Source: Alphaproteobacteria bacterium (GTDB lineage: Bacteria; Pseudomonadota; Alphaproteobacteria; Acetobacterales; Acetobacteraceae). Taken from it: a stretch of 56,710 bases of DNA. The notes under the pieces were generated by a model. It was not told where the DNA came from, searched no databases, and saw only the letters and a program-made list of their open reading frames with translations. Below are positions 39,609 to 48,863 of this stretch, one piece after another (position 1 is the first letter of the stretch; each line of letters opens with the position of its first letter). The stretch lies in NCBI GenBank assembly GCA_016869735.1, contig VGDL01000019.1, positions 1 to 56,710 of the forward strand, read 5' to 3'. A program made the position numbers and the translations under genes.

Positions 39609-41216
39609 TTAATTCGCCGAACCGCGGCGGAGGCGCTCCATCGCATCGCCCAGGCTGAAACTGCCTGGCCGTTGACGCGGCGGGAAATCCTTGAAGCTTT
39701 CCAGGAAGCGTCCGACATAAGCCTACGCCGGCACCAAGGCAAAAGCACGCTTCACCCGCCAGCGATTATAATTCATCGATTCCGTCGCACGCTCAAACGG
39801 ATCGGCGCGCAGATTGAACAACATGGGCAAGCGGAGAGGTGTAAAATTTCTCTCCCACACTTCAAGCCCGTGATGTTCCTGGATCATGAAATGCAGCTTC
39901 CAATGATCGTAGCGGAGTGCGGCCAAATCACCATCATCGGTGAAGTAGAACATCTCCCGCCGCGCGCCGGGACCGGTGCCGGTCAGCAATGGCAATTGGT
40001 TATAGCCATCCAGATGCACCTTGTAGCTGCGCCGCCCTGCCTGATGGCCGGCCAGTAGTTTTTCCTTGATTTGCGGCTCACCAGCTGCTGCCAGCAAGGT
40101 CGGCAACCAATCCTGATGAGAGAAAATATCGTTCAACACCTGCCCGGGCTGAATGCGGCTGGGCCAACGGATCATGCTGGGCACGCGAAAGCCACCTTCC
40201 CAGGCGGTCGCTTTCTCGCCACGGAAAGGCGTGGCGCCGCCATCGGGCCAGGTCATTACTTCCGCGCCATTATCGGTGCTGTAGATCACGATGGTGTTTT
40301 GTGTAATGCCGAGATCATCCAGCTTCTTCAGCAATTGCCCGACATGACCATCATGTTCCACCATGCCATCAGGATAAACGCCAAGCCCGGTCTTGCCTTG
40401 GCTTTCCGCTTTCAACCGCGTCCAGATATGCATGCGCGTTGAATTGAACCAAGTGAAGAAGGGCTTGCCCGCGCGGTGCTGGCGATCAATGAAATCCAGT
40501 GACGCGGCGAGGAACTCCTCATCCACCGTTTCCATGCGCTTCATGGTCAGCGGCCCGGTATTTTCGATCCGCTGCGACCCATCCGCATTGGCCCAAGTCT
40601 TCAATACGCCGCGCGGCGCGAAGCGTTCACGGAAGCGCGGATCGCGCGGGTAGTCAGGGTTTTCCGGCTCATCTTCCGCGTTGAGGTGATAGAGCGAGCC
40701 GAAAAACTCATCAAAGCCATGCATGGTTGGCAAATGCTCATCACGATCGCCCAGATGGTTCTTGCCAAATTAGCCGGTGGCGTAGCCCATCGCCTTCAGC
40801 AGCACGGCGATGGTCGGGTCTTCCGCGCGCATGCCTTCCGGCGCACCAGGCAGGCCCACCTTGGAAAGGCCTGTGCGCAATGGGCTCTGCCCGGTAATGA
40901 AGGCGGAACGCCCGGCGGTGCAGGAATTTTCGCCATAGGCATCGGTGAAGATCGCACCTTCACGCGCGATGCGGTCAATATTGGGCGTGCGATAACCCAT
41001 CATGCCCATGTTGTAGGCCGAGACATTGGACCAGCCGATATCATCGCCAAAAATTACCAGGATGTTTGGCTTGCCTTGCGGTGCGACGGGGCGCGCGGTT
41101 GTCGCTTGTTGCTGCGCTTGCGCCATCTGCACACCGCCCAGCGTACCGGCGGCAAGCCCTGCGGCACCACCCAGCAGCATGTCACGACGTGATGGGCGTT
41201 GATTGTCCTTGCTCAT
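39609..41216 (-). pseudogene. Cys-type sulfatase with Tat signal, two in-frame stop codons
   Basis: One frame of 536 codons, with TAA at 40770-40772 (codon 149) and TAG at 39723-39725 (codon 498) before the natural stop at 39609-39611. The signal is Tat-like ([17 protein letters not shown]). The metal site [11 protein letters not shown] and the FGly motif CTAGR (Cys99 in [15 protein letters not shown]) are present, as are VIYSTDNGAE and GEKATAWEGGFRVP further on. Both stops fall where relatives have Gln (GYATGQFGKNHLG; LVPAQAYV), so CAA to TAA and CAG to TAG transitions explain them. No frameshift is seen. It needs formylglycine at Cys99, made by the neighbouring FGE, which is also broken. 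Confidence 0.93.
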
Positions 41217-41241
41217 GTGATCTGTTTTCCTCTTGGTTGGA

Positions 41242-42201
41242 TTATTGGCGGCGGATGCAGCGAAAGCCGATATGGCTCATGCCTGTATCCACCATTTGGG
41301 CGTGACGTGCGGCGGGCCGGTAGCGTCGGCAATAGGAGGGTGCGCAAAGGAAGGAACCGCCCTTCACGACCTTGCGCGGAATGCGGATGGCGGGCTGCAA
41401 AGGATCAAAAGACCCTGTCATGTCTGCGCCGCGCGGGTTTTCGGCGACGCAACATGGGCTTTCAGGATCGGCGGCGTGTTTGGCGCTCCACCAATCCTGG
41501 GTCCATTCCCAGACATTGCCGCAAACCTCAAACAGGCCGTAGCCATTGGGCGGAAAGCTTTTGATCGGGCAGGTGCCGGCGAAGCCATCGGCTTCGAAAT
41601 TGCGCCAAGGGAAGGGGCCTTGCCAGGTATTGGCCAGATGCACGTCACCTGGCGCCAATTCCTCGCCCCAGGCGAATTCCGCGCCATCAAGCCCGCCACG
41701 CGCGGCAAATTCCCATTCCGCTTCGGTCGGCAGCTCCTTGCCCGCCCAGGCGGCATAGGCGGCAGCGTCTTCAAACGCGACATGGACCACCGGGTGATCT
41801 TCCCGGCCTGCGATGTCACTGCCCGGGCCTTCCGGGGCGCGCCAATGGGCGCCCTTGGTCCAATGCTACCAATGGCGAATGTCGCGCGTATCCACCGGGC
41901 CATCTGTCATGCGAAACACCAGCGCGCCAGGGGCCAGCATTCCCGGTGGCGCACCGGGATAAAGCGTGGGGTCAAGCGGTCGCTCGGCTACCGTCTTGTA
42001 GCCCGTGGCAGCGAAAAAACGGGCAAAGTCCTGATTGGTCATCGCCGTCTGGTCCATCCAGAAACCCGCCACTTTCACGCTATGGCAGGGCCTTTCTTCG
42101 GGATAATGCCGATCTGAACCCATCAGGAAGGTGCCGCCTGGAATCCAAGCCATGGCCGCGCATTCCCCCGCCGGATCGGGCCTGTTTGGCCCTGCTTTCA
42201 T
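41242..42201 (-). pseudogene. formylglycine-generating enzyme (SUMF1-like), one in-frame TAG
   Basis: A single frame of 320 codons interrupted by TAG at 41866-41868 (codon 112). Before it: WIPGGTFLMGSD and TNQDFARFFAATGY. After it: HWTKGAHWRAPEGPGS, PTEAEWEFAARGG and VCGNVWEWTQDWW. The redox cysteines of FGE are preserved as SFLCAPSYC (C-x4-C, about residues 286 and 291), and GFRC ends the domain. Relatives usually have Trp at the stop position, so TGG to TAG is likely. It would convert Cys99 of the sulfatase to formylglycine. First gene of the operon, 25 bp before the sulfatase, divergent from the LysR gene. Confidence 0.92.
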
Positions 42202-42251
42202 GTAGCAACCACACCCGTAACCCAGCCAAACCCTTCATTAGATTGCCATCT

Positions 42252-42270
42252 TTGCAACAAAATCGTGCAA
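42252..42270. promoter_or_regulatory. candidate LysR operator between LysR gene and dead FGE-sulfatase operon
   Basis: TTGCA and TGCAA arms separated by 9 bp within the 105-bp divergent gap, 36 bp before the LysR start. Such dyads are typical LysR-family sites placed between the regulator and its target. The surrounding 42240-42300 is very AT-rich, as expected for promoters. Target operon assignment is inferred from position. Confidence 0.5.
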
Positions 42271-42306
42271 TACTTTTTTGTTAATTAATAATTATTCCGG
42301 AAGTAT

Positions 42307-43281
42307 ATGATTGAGGTTCGCGAATTAAGGCTGGTCAAGGCCATTTACGAGCACGGCAGCTTGGTGCGTGCCGCGCGTATTCTTGGCATTGCCCAGCCCG
42401 CGCTGACCCGGGCGCTGGCGCGGTTGGAGGCACGGCTGCGTGGCAAGCTCTTTGAACGCAGCCGTCGTGGCGTGATCGCGACCGATCTGGGCCGCGCCAT
42501 CATCGCCGAGGGTGCTGCGATTCTGGAAAGCCTGGAAAGGCTGGACCGGCATTTAGCCGAGGCGCGCGGCACCCAGACCCATGATTTGGATGTGATCGCC
42601 GGCGCCTATATGGCGGAAACACTCTGCCTGACCGCGGCGGCGCGCATGCTGGCGGCCTTCCCGACCACGCGGGTGCGGTTGGTCTCTGCGAATTGGACCG
42701 AGGTGCCGGCGGCGATCCTGGATCGGGAAGCACCGATCGGCATGATGGATATCCGCGGCTTTGTCGCAGACCGTGGCCTTTCGGTGGAAAAACTGCGCCC
42801 CCAACCGGGGATATTCGTCGCGCGCGCCGGGCATCCCTTGGCAAGCCGGGCGAGCGTGAGCCTGGCCGATATCATGGCCTATCCCTTGGCCTTTATTGGC
42901 CGCGCACCGCGCGAAGTGCAGGCACCGCATATCGCCGCGCGGGAAGAAGCGCGCCGCCTGGGTCAACTGCATCCTGCCTTTCCCGCGCTGGTGCATGAAA
43001 GCCCGACCGTGATGTTGAAACTATTGCCGCAATGCGATGCGGTGGCGGCGGTCAGTGTGACCATGGCGATGGACGCACTCCGCCACGGGGATATCGTGGC
43101 CCTGCCCTGGCAGCGCGCGCCTTGGGCTTCAATGCATCCCGGCATCATTACGCTACGCAACCGCGCGCTTGGCGCCGCCGAGCATGGGTTTTTGGATTTG
43201 ATCCGCGCAGCGGATCAGCAGGCGGCGGAAGAGGCGCTGGCCTGGTGCGAAGCGCAGGGTGTGGCGAGCGGGTGTGGGTGA
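42307..43281 (+). CDS. LysR-family transcriptional regulator
   Basis: 324 residues. The N-terminal winged helix-turn-helix (ELRLVKAIYEHGSLVRAARI, LGIAQPALTRALARLEARL) is followed by a linker helix and the two-lobed effector domain (residues about 95-300). GGAAG lies 4 nt before the ATG. The gene is intact, unlike all three genes of the operon it diverges from. By the usual LysR layout it would regulate that FGE-sulfatase-HAD operon and itself. Effector unknown; a sulfate ester or its product would be logical but is not shown. Confidence 0.9.
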   Translation: MIEVRELRLVKAIYEHGSLVRAARILGIAQPALTRALARLEARLRGKLFERSRRGVIATDLGRAIIAEGAAILESLERLDRHLAEARGTQTHDLDVIAGAYMAETLCLTAAARMLAAFPTTRVRLVSANWTEVPAAILDREAPIGMMDIRGFVADRGLSVEKLRPQPGIFVARAGHPLASRASVSLADIMAYPLAFIGRAPREVQAPHIAAREEARRLGQLHPAFPALVHESPTVMLKLLPQCDAVAAVSVTMAMDALRHGDIVALPWQRAPWASMHPGIITLRNRALGAAEHGFLDLIRAADQQAAEEALAWCEAQGVASGCG

Positions 43282-43306
43282 GGGGGGCAGCGCCCCCGTC
43301 ACAACC

Positions 43307-45229
43307 TCAATTATCCAAGAAAGACCTCAGCTTCCGGCTGCGGCTTGGGTGTTTCAGCTTACGCAGCGCCTTGGCTTCAATCTGGCGGATGCGTTCGCGG
43401 GTCACGTTGAATTGCTGGCCCACTTCTTCCAGCGTGTGATCCGTATTCATGCCGATGCCAAAGCGCATGCGCAGCACGCGTTCTTCGCGGGGCGTCAGGC
43501 TTGCCAGCACGCGCGTGGTCTGTTCGCGGAGATTGGATTGGATCGCGGCATCAATCGGGATGATCGCGTTCTTGTCTTCAATGAAATCGCCAAGATGGCT
43601 GTCTTCCTCATCCCCGATCGGGGTTTCAAGGCTGATCGGTTCCTTCGCGATCTTCAGCACCTTGCGCACCTTCTCAAGCGGCATGCCAAGCTTTTCGGCC
43701 AGTTCTTCCGGCTGAGGTTCGCGGCCGATTTCATGCAGCATCTGGCGTGATGTGCGCACCAGCTTGTTGATGGTTTCAATCATATGCACCGGAATGCGGA
43801 TGGTGCGCGCCTGATCGGCGATGGAACGCGTGATCGCCTGGCGGATCCACCATGTGGCATAGGTGCTGAACTTGTAGCCGCGGCGATATTCGAACTTATC
43901 CACCGCCTTCATCAGGCCGATATTGCCTTCCTGAATCAGGTCAAGGAATTGCAGGCCGCGATTGGTGTATTTTTTGGCGATGGAGATAACAAGGCGCAGA
44001 TTCGCCTCGATCATTTCCTTCTTCGCCTGGGTCATGTCTCGTTCGCCACGCGAAACGGTCGAATAAACGCGCTTGAATTCCGCCACCGGCAGCCCGGTTT
44101 CATTGGCCGCTTCGCTGATGCGCGCGCGGATTTGATCAACTTCGGTGCCATGCTTGGCGACAAAGGCTTTCCAGCCCTTGCCGGGCAGCGCGCCCACGCG
44201 TTCCAGCCAGGCAGGGTCCATTTCGCTGCCGCGCCACTGAGTCAGGAATTCATCGCGCTTGACCTTCTGGCTATCGGCCAGGCGCAGAACCTGGCCTTCC
44301 ATCACGGTCATGCGGCGGTTCAGCGTTTTCAGCTGATCCACCAGTTCTTCGATCCGGTTGTTGTGCAATTGTACCTTTTCAACCAGCGTTATCAATTCCT
44401 GGCGGAGCTTTTCGTAGTTCTTCTCCCCGCGCGTGGCCAATTCCTCGCCCGAGGTGAAGGCTTCCATGCGCTTGGAACTGAGCTTGGAAAGCTTGGCGTA
44501 AATACCTTCAATTTGTTCAAAAGTAGCCAATACTTCCGGCTTCAATTTTTCTTCAAGTGCTGAAAGCGAAAGGCCCATGCCTTCCCCTTCCTCACCTTCT
44601 TCAAATTCCTCAACGGCGGCAGCCGCGACAGCTTCCGGGTTGCCGGCGGATTGGGTGGCTTCCAGGTCAATGATATCGCGCAGCAACATGCGTGGCGGTG
44701 TTTGGCGCACCGCTTCATGCCAGCGCAGGATCGCCTTGAAGGTCAGCGGGCTTTCGCACAAGCCGCCAATCATCATGTCGCGCCCGGCCTCAATGCGTTT
44801 GGCGATGGCGATTTCGCCTTCGCGGGACAGCAATTCGACACTGCCCATTTCACGCAAATACATGCGGACAGGATCATCGGTGCGCCCGACGCTTTCCTCA
44901 TCCACATTGCCGCCGGCTTCTTCTTCTTCCTCGCCATCGGCGCGCGTGACGGGCTTTACCAGCGCGCCTTCGCCTTCTTCGGCTTCTTCCGCTTCAGATA
45001 CCGTGATGCCGGCTTCGCTCAACATCGCCATGGTGTCTTCGATCATTTCCGAAGACACTTGTTCTGAAGGCAATACGGCGTTGATTTCGTCCACTGTCAC
45101 ATAGCCGCGTTCCTTGCCGCGGGCGATCAGCTTCTTTACCGCCGCCGATTGGATGTCGAGCATCATGCCTTCCACCTGTTCGTCGCGGGCTTCAACCGGT
45201 TCCGCCCCTGCCGCCGCTTTAGTCGCCAT
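43307..45229 (-). CDS. rpoD: RNA polymerase primary sigma factor (sigma-70)
   Basis: 640 residues. Region 1.1 near the N-terminus ([22 protein letters not shown]), region 1.2 [21 protein letters not shown], and a long acidic non-conserved region. Regions 2.1-2.4 are very conserved ([33 protein letters not shown]), region 3 follows [12 protein letters not shown], and 4.2 is [20 protein letters not shown]. It directs RNA polymerase to housekeeping promoters. GGAG lies 9 nt before the ATG. dnaG is 69 bp upstream on the same strand, the widespread dnaG-rpoD order. Confidence 0.98.
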   Translation of the reverse strand: MATKAAAGAEPVEARDEQVEGMMLDIQSAAVKKLIARGKERGYVTVDEINAVLPSEQVSSEMIEDTMAMLSEAGITVSEAEEAEEGEGALVKPVTRADGEEEEEAGGNVDEESVGRTDDPVRMYLREMGSVELLSREGEIAIAKRIEAGRDMMIGGLCESPLTFKAILRWHEAVRQTPPRMLLRDIIDLEATQSAGNPEAVAAAAVEEFEEGEEGEGMGLSLSALEEKLKPEVLATFEQIEGIYAKLSKLSSKRMEAFTSGEELATRGEKNYEKLRQELITLVEKVQLHNNRIEELVDQLKTLNRRMTVMEGQVLRLADSQKVKRDEFLTQWRGSEMDPAWLERVGALPGKGWKAFVAKHGTEVDQIRARISEAANETGLPVAEFKRVYSTVSRGERDMTQAKKEMIEANLRLVISIAKKYTNRGLQFLDLIQEGNIGLMKAVDKFEYRRGYKFSTYATWWIRQAITRSIADQARTIRIPVHMIETINKLVRTSRQMLHEIGREPQPEELAEKLGMPLEKVRKVLKIAKEPISLETPIGDEEDSHLGDFIEDKNAIIPIDAAIQSNLREQTTRVLASLTPREERVLRMRFGIGMNTDHTLEEVGQQFNVTRERIRQIEAKALRKLKHPSRSRKLRSFLDN

Positions 45230-45298
45230 GCCGTGTCACTCCATTCAAGTGCAACAGGCACCCGGCGCCCCGGATGCCCGCGCAAAACCCCTCTACTA

Positions 45299-47104
45299 TT
45301 ATGGCGTTGCCGCCGCACCTTCGGCCATATCGGCCCCATCTTCCCCCCGACGCAAGGCGCCAAGGGCTTCGGTCAGGCGGATCAGCCTTTGCTGCGCCGC
45401 CGGGTCATTCGTGGCGGCGAAGGCTTCCAGCGCCGCTTTTTGGTCTTCAAGCAAAGCCGCCTCTCCGCGCAGCCGCAGGAAGAAATGCCAGAAGCCTTCC
45501 TCTACGTCCCGCGGCAGCGCATCGGGGTGCGCCGCTTGGGGCAGGGCCTCAGCGCCAAGCGCCCAGGCCGCAGCATCCGCCAACCCTTCAGTTGCGAGGT
45601 GGGATAGCAATGCCTCAGAGTCAAGGCGCTGAGAGTCCATAGGCCAGGACAGAATGGCACTTTGCAGGCTGCGTGCCGGGCCTTCGGGCAGGTCAAGCAG
45701 GCCGAAGGCTTCTTCGATCTGCGGCAGGAGCCAGGGGTGGCGGAGCAGAATGGCGATCAGGATGCGCGCCTGGGCGGTGCGGATGGCGGGTTCCACCAGG
45801 GCAGGGCGGGTCAGGCGCTGGGTGGGTGCGGCGCGGCCGGGCTGGCGGCGCGTGGCGGCAAAGAAGCGATCCAGCAAAGCCTGGCGATATTCCCCGGCCA
45901 AGGCGCGGTCCGTGATTGTGGCGGCGGCGGCGACCAGGCGGTTGCGCGCGGCGGCGCGCTGTTCGGGACTCGCCATGGCTTGGCCTTCCAAAAGCAGGCC
46001 ATACAGCGCCTCGGACAAGGGGCGCGCGCCATCCAGCACAGCCTGGAAGGCAGCCTTGCCGCCCTTGGCGATCAGCGTGTCCGGGTCTTCCCCCGCCGGC
46101 AGGGAAGCGAGCTTCAGGCTGCGTTCGGCGCTGATCAGCGGCAGGGCGGCTTCCGCCACGCGGGCGGCGGCGCGGGCGCCGGCGGCGTCGCCATCGAAAC
46201 AAAGCACCGGTTCGGGCGACAGGCGCCATAATTCCTGTAGCTGATCTTCCGTGAGCGCGGTGCCAAGCGGCGCCACCGCCCCGGTAAAGCCCGCCTGATG
46301 CAAAGCGATCACATCCATATAGCCTTCAACGGCTACCAGGGCAGCGCCGCGAAACACGCCTTCCCGCGCGCGGTCCAGGCCGTAAAGCGCGTAGCGTTTG
46401 CGAAAGAGCGGCGTTTCCGGACTGTTGATGTATTTCGGCTGGCCATCCCCCAGGATGCGCCCACCAAAAGCAATCACCCGCCCGCGCCGGTCACGGATCG
46501 GGAACATCACGCGGTTGAAGAAGAAATCGCGCGGTGCCTCATCGCCCTCGGGCGGCTTCAACAGGCCGGCTTCGATCAATTGCGACGTTTCGAACGCATC
46601 CTGCTTCAAATCCGCCTGCAAGGCACCGCGCCCGGCCCCCGCCCAGCCGAGGCCGAAGCCCTGGATGGTTTCCTCGGTCAGGCCACGGCGACGGAGATAT
46701 TCAAGCGCTGGCCGCCCTTCAGGCAGGCGGAGGCGGCGCTGAAATGCCTCGGTTGCCGCTTCCATGACGGTATAGAGGTCCCGCGCCTGGCGGGCGCGTT
46801 CCGCATCGCGCGGGGCGAGTTTGGGGACATCCAAGCCCGCTTCGCCGGCCAGGCGTTCCACCGCTTCCATGAATTGCGCGCCTTCGGCCCGCATGACGAA
46901 GCTGACCGCATCCCCATGCGCGCCGCAGCCAAAGCAGTGGAAGTGATCGTCATAAACATAGAAGGAAGGCGTCTTTTCCCCATGAAAGGGGCAACAACCC
47001 TTCCAATTGCGCCCGGATTTGAGCAAGCGCGTCTTCCGCCCGATCAGACCGGGCAGGGGCGTGCGGGCGCGAAGCTCATCAAGGAAACCTGGGGGCAGGG
47101 CCAT
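45299..47104 (-). CDS. dnaG: DNA primase
   Basis: 601 residues from ATG 47104, which starts MALPPGFLDELRART; an ATG 18 nt upstream is less typical. The CHC2 zinc-binding domain has Cys38, His41, Cys57 and Cys60 (CCPFHGEKTPSF, FHCFGCGAHGD). The Toprim core has VEGYMDVIALHQAGF and CFDGDAAGARAAARV. The C-terminal helicase-interacting domain is Leu/Ala-rich. It lays RNA primers at replication forks. It is followed by rpoD. Its 158-bp upstream region contains a strong bidirectional hairpin with flanking A and T tracts. Confidence 0.97.
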   Translation of the reverse strand: MALPPGFLDELRARTPLPGLIGRKTRLLKSGRNWKGCCPFHGEKTPSFYVYDDHFHCFGCGAHGDAVSFVMRAEGAQFMEAVERLAGEAGLDVPKLAPRDAERARQARDLYTVMEAATEAFQRRLRLPEGRPALEYLRRRGLTEETIQGFGLGWAGAGRGALQADLKQDAFETSQLIEAGLLKPPEGDEAPRDFFFNRVMFPIRDRRGRVIAFGGRILGDGQPKYINSPETPLFRKRYALYGLDRAREGVFRGAALVAVEGYMDVIALHQAGFTGAVAPLGTALTEDQLQELWRLSPEPVLCFDGDAAGARAAARVAEAALPLISAERSLKLASLPAGEDPDTLIAKGGKAAFQAVLDGARPLSEALYGLLLEGQAMASPEQRAAARNRLVAAAATITDRALAGEYRQALLDRFFAATRRQPGRAAPTQRLTRPALVEPAIRTAQARILIAILLRHPWLLPQIEEAFGLLDLPEGPARSLQSAILSWPMDSQRLDSEALLSHLATEGLADAAAWALGAEALPQAAHPDALPRDVEEGFWHFFLRLRGEAALLEDQKAALEAFAATNDPAAQQRLIRLTEALGALRRGEDGADMAEGAAATP

Positions 47105-47157
47105 GGTGGGGGTCGAATACACCTTTTAAGGGCAAGTGGAGCGAGGTGAGGGCGCGA

Positions 47158-47192
47158 AAAAAACACCCCCTATAAATAGGGGAGTTGTTTTT
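47158..47192. terminator. bidirectional terminator-like hairpin upstream of dnaG
   Basis: Perfect arms CCCCTAT and ATAGGGG with an AA loop (47167-47182), preceded by a run of A and followed by GTTGTTTTT. It therefore looks like an intrinsic terminator in both directions, yet lies between the divergent dnaG and DUF3126 starts. It may terminate or attenuate transcripts entering dnaG from an upstream promoter, as a terminator does before E. coli dnaG, or be a promoter element. The rest of the gap (47105-47262) has no gene. Confidence 0.55.
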
Positions 47193-47262
47193 GGGGGGGC
47201 TGGTTTGCGCCCCGGCACCAGGGCGGCTATCCCCAGCCACCGAATTTTGAAGGAACGCGACC

Positions 47263-47481
47263 ATGACCCCCGCCGAACGCGCTGCCGTGCAGGCGCATCT
47301 GCGCAAGCTTTTCAGCAACCCCCGCATTCAGGTGACTGCGCCAGACCGCCCCAAGGGCAGTGTGGAGCTTAAAATCGGCAATGAATTCATCGGCACTGTC
47401 CACCGCGATGCGGAAGATGGCGATGTTTCCTATGCCGTGCAGATCGTGGTGCTGGCGGAAGATTTGCAGGATAACGACTGA
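47263..47481 (+). CDS. DUF3126 family protein
   Basis: 72 residues. LRKLFSNPRIQVTAPDRPKG followed by LKIGNEFIGTVHRDAEDGD and a hydrophobic strand is the pattern of the small alphaproteobacterial DUF3126 family. No signal peptide or membrane segment. AAGGAA lies 9 nt before the ATG. Function is not established for the family. Its neighbours do not suggest a role. Confidence 0.85.
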   Translation: MTPAERAAVQAHLRKLFSNPRIQVTAPDRPKGSVELKIGNEFIGTVHRDAEDGDVSYAVQIVVLAEDLQDND

Positions 47482-47482
47482 A

Positions 47483-47529
47483 GCGGCCGCATGATGCTCA
47501 TGCTTCCATTAGGGGGCATGAGCAGCCGC
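47483..47529. terminator. hairpin between convergent DUF3126 gene and tRNA-Ala
   Basis: Inner arms GCTCATGC (47496-47503) and GCATGAGC (47516-47523), outer arms GCGGC and GCCGC. It starts 2 bp after the DUF3126 stop and lies downstream of the tRNA on the other strand. No T tract follows, so termination is inferred from position only. Confidence 0.45.
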
Positions 47530-47569
47530 TGCCAATATCAGGAAGCCGGCAATTTCCGGATCATCACGA

Positions 47570-47645
<76 letters not shown>

Positions 47646-47728
47646 TTCGTGTGAGGCGCGGGTGTAGCGCCCAAGTGCGGTCTCGGCAAGGGGGCCCAGA
47701 CCTATTCGCTTCATTTGGAAATTTTGGG

Positions 47729-48238
47729 CTAACCGCCATCCTTATTCGGGCGGCGGCGGAAGGCATCCAGGCTGACCACTTCGCCCGGTGGCGCGGGGGC
47801 GCTTGGCGCGGCAGGCGCTTCTGGCATGGCGGGTAGTCCCACGCTGCCATCTTCCATGCCGCTAGGGGTGAAGCGCAGGCCGAAGCGTATATGCGGGTCA
47901 TGAAACATGGTGAGCGCGCCAAAGGGGACCACCAGCTTCGCCGGCACGCCACCAAAGCGCAGCGTCACGCCAAAGCGCCCCGCCGCGCGGTCCACAAACA
48001 ACCCTTCGAATTGGTGCTGCAGGACAATGGTGATTTCCTGGGGATATTTTGCCTTGAGATGCCCTGGGATCGCGACCCCGGGGTGATCTGTCCGGTAGCT
48101 CAGAAAAAAATGATGCTCCCCTGGCAGGCCGTGTTCGGCGGCATGTTCCAAGGCGCGCCAGGCCACTTCGCGCATCGCGTCTTCGGTCCAGGCTTCATAG
48201 GGAAGCAGGCTTTCGGGCGGGGGGGATTTCTCGCTCAT
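47729..48238 (-). CDS. sspB: ClpXP adaptor SspB, alphaproteobacterial type
   Basis: 169 residues. The substrate-binding domain spans about residues 10-125 (FFLSYRTDHPGVAIPGHLKA, LVVPFGALTMFHDPHIRFGL). An Ala/Pro-rich linker leads to a C-terminal ClpX-binding tail (VVSLDAFRRRPNKDGG). It binds ssrA-tagged proteins and delivers them to ClpXP. It lies 42 bp downstream of ssrA on the same strand, so the tag RNA and its adaptor are neighbours. No clear ribosome-binding site: a CCCCCC run directly precedes the ATG. Confidence 0.93.
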   Translation of the reverse strand: MSEKSPPPESLLPYEAWTEDAMREVAWRALEHAAEHGLPGEHHFFLSYRTDHPGVAIPGHLKAKYPQEITIVLQHQFEGLFVDRAAGRFGVTLRFGGVPAKLVVPFGALTMFHDPHIRFGLRFTPSGMEDGSVGLPAMPEAPAAPSAPAPPGEVVSLDAFRRRPNKDGG

Positions 48239-48280
48239 CGGGGGGTGTCTCTAGAACCCTTGGCGCACAAAGGAAAGAGT

Positions 48281-48565
48281 GGGGGGCTTCTGTTGCCCGG
48301 CGCCCCCCGAGCCGCGCTTACCTATTAGGCAGCGAGTGCGGCAGCCTCACGGCTGTTATCGTTCGCACTTAAGGTTTAGCCCGATAACGGCGGTACAATG
48401 CCGAGCAAAAGCGTCCCCTTTACCACGCGCGTCGAGCCTGTTTCGCCCCCATCTGCCGCTGATAAGGCGGGTGAGTGGTGGAGGCGCCGGGTACCGCCCC
48501 CGGGTCCGCAACGCTTATTCCGAGCCGTGTTTATCGCCATAGTCACCGAAGTGACAAAGTCTACA
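48281..48565 (-). ncRNA. ssrA: two-piece, circularly permuted tmRNA
   Basis: The order on the minus strand is acceptor piece, 25-nt spacer, coding piece, the permuted alphaproteobacterial layout. The acceptor piece ends CGCCTCCACCA at 48476, with T arm CCGGG-GGCGGTA-CCCGG. The coding piece starts GGGGGCGAAACAGGC at 48450; its first seven bases pair with CGCCTCC. AAGCGT in one piece pairs with ACGCTT in the other (48511-48516 and 48409-48414). The tag frame at 48328-48366 encodes ANDNSREAAALAA followed by TAA TAG. A UUCG hairpin (48541-48554) marks the 5' part of the acceptor piece; the exact 5' end is approximate. It rescues stalled ribosomes and marks the peptide for ClpXP. Confidence 0.93.
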
Positions 48566-48804
48566 TAGGCGTTCTGGTCTGAGATTTCGAGAGGGGTCTT
48601 TTGAGTGAAACTCCCCTGGTAAGCCTTCGGCTCCAACTTCTACATAAGTCAGCGCCCCGTATCACGCGTGTGAACCCCCCGCTTTACGAAGGCCTGCGGC
48701 TTTCTTGGTGGCCTTGGCGGCCGGTGCGAAATGTAAAAAGCGATCAAACAAAAAATTTACTGCACTTCAGGTGGAGGAATCCGAAAGGCAAACGCACGCA
48801 AATG
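48566..48804. other. intergenic region upstream of ssrA
   Basis: 239 bp between the ssrA 5' end and the rpsA terminator. It must contain the ssrA promoter, but I could not pick a convincing -35/-10 pair. On the minus strand a short Lys/Ala-rich frame (AAKATKKAAGLRKAGG, about 48670-48718) resembles the tail of a histone-H1-like protein; it lacks a credible start and is probably fortuitous or a remnant. Confidence 0.4.
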
Positions 48805-48833
48805 AAAAACCCCGAGGCATCGCTGCCCCGGGG
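48805..48833 (-). terminator. rho-independent terminator of rpsA
   Basis: On the minus strand the arms CCCCGGGGCA and TGCCTCGGGG enclose a GCGA loop, with one mismatch, and are followed by TTTTT. It begins 30 bp after the rpsA stop. Confidence 0.85.
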
Positions 48834-48863
48834 CTGATAGTCTGTCAGACGTGACGCGGGGAA

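Noticed and set aside
48670-48718. Lys/Ala-rich peptide (AAKATKKAAGLRKAGG) on the minus strand
   Set aside because: The frame is only about 29 codons with a doubtful TTG start and no ribosome-binding site; it may be a chance frame or remnant and is mentioned only in the gap description.
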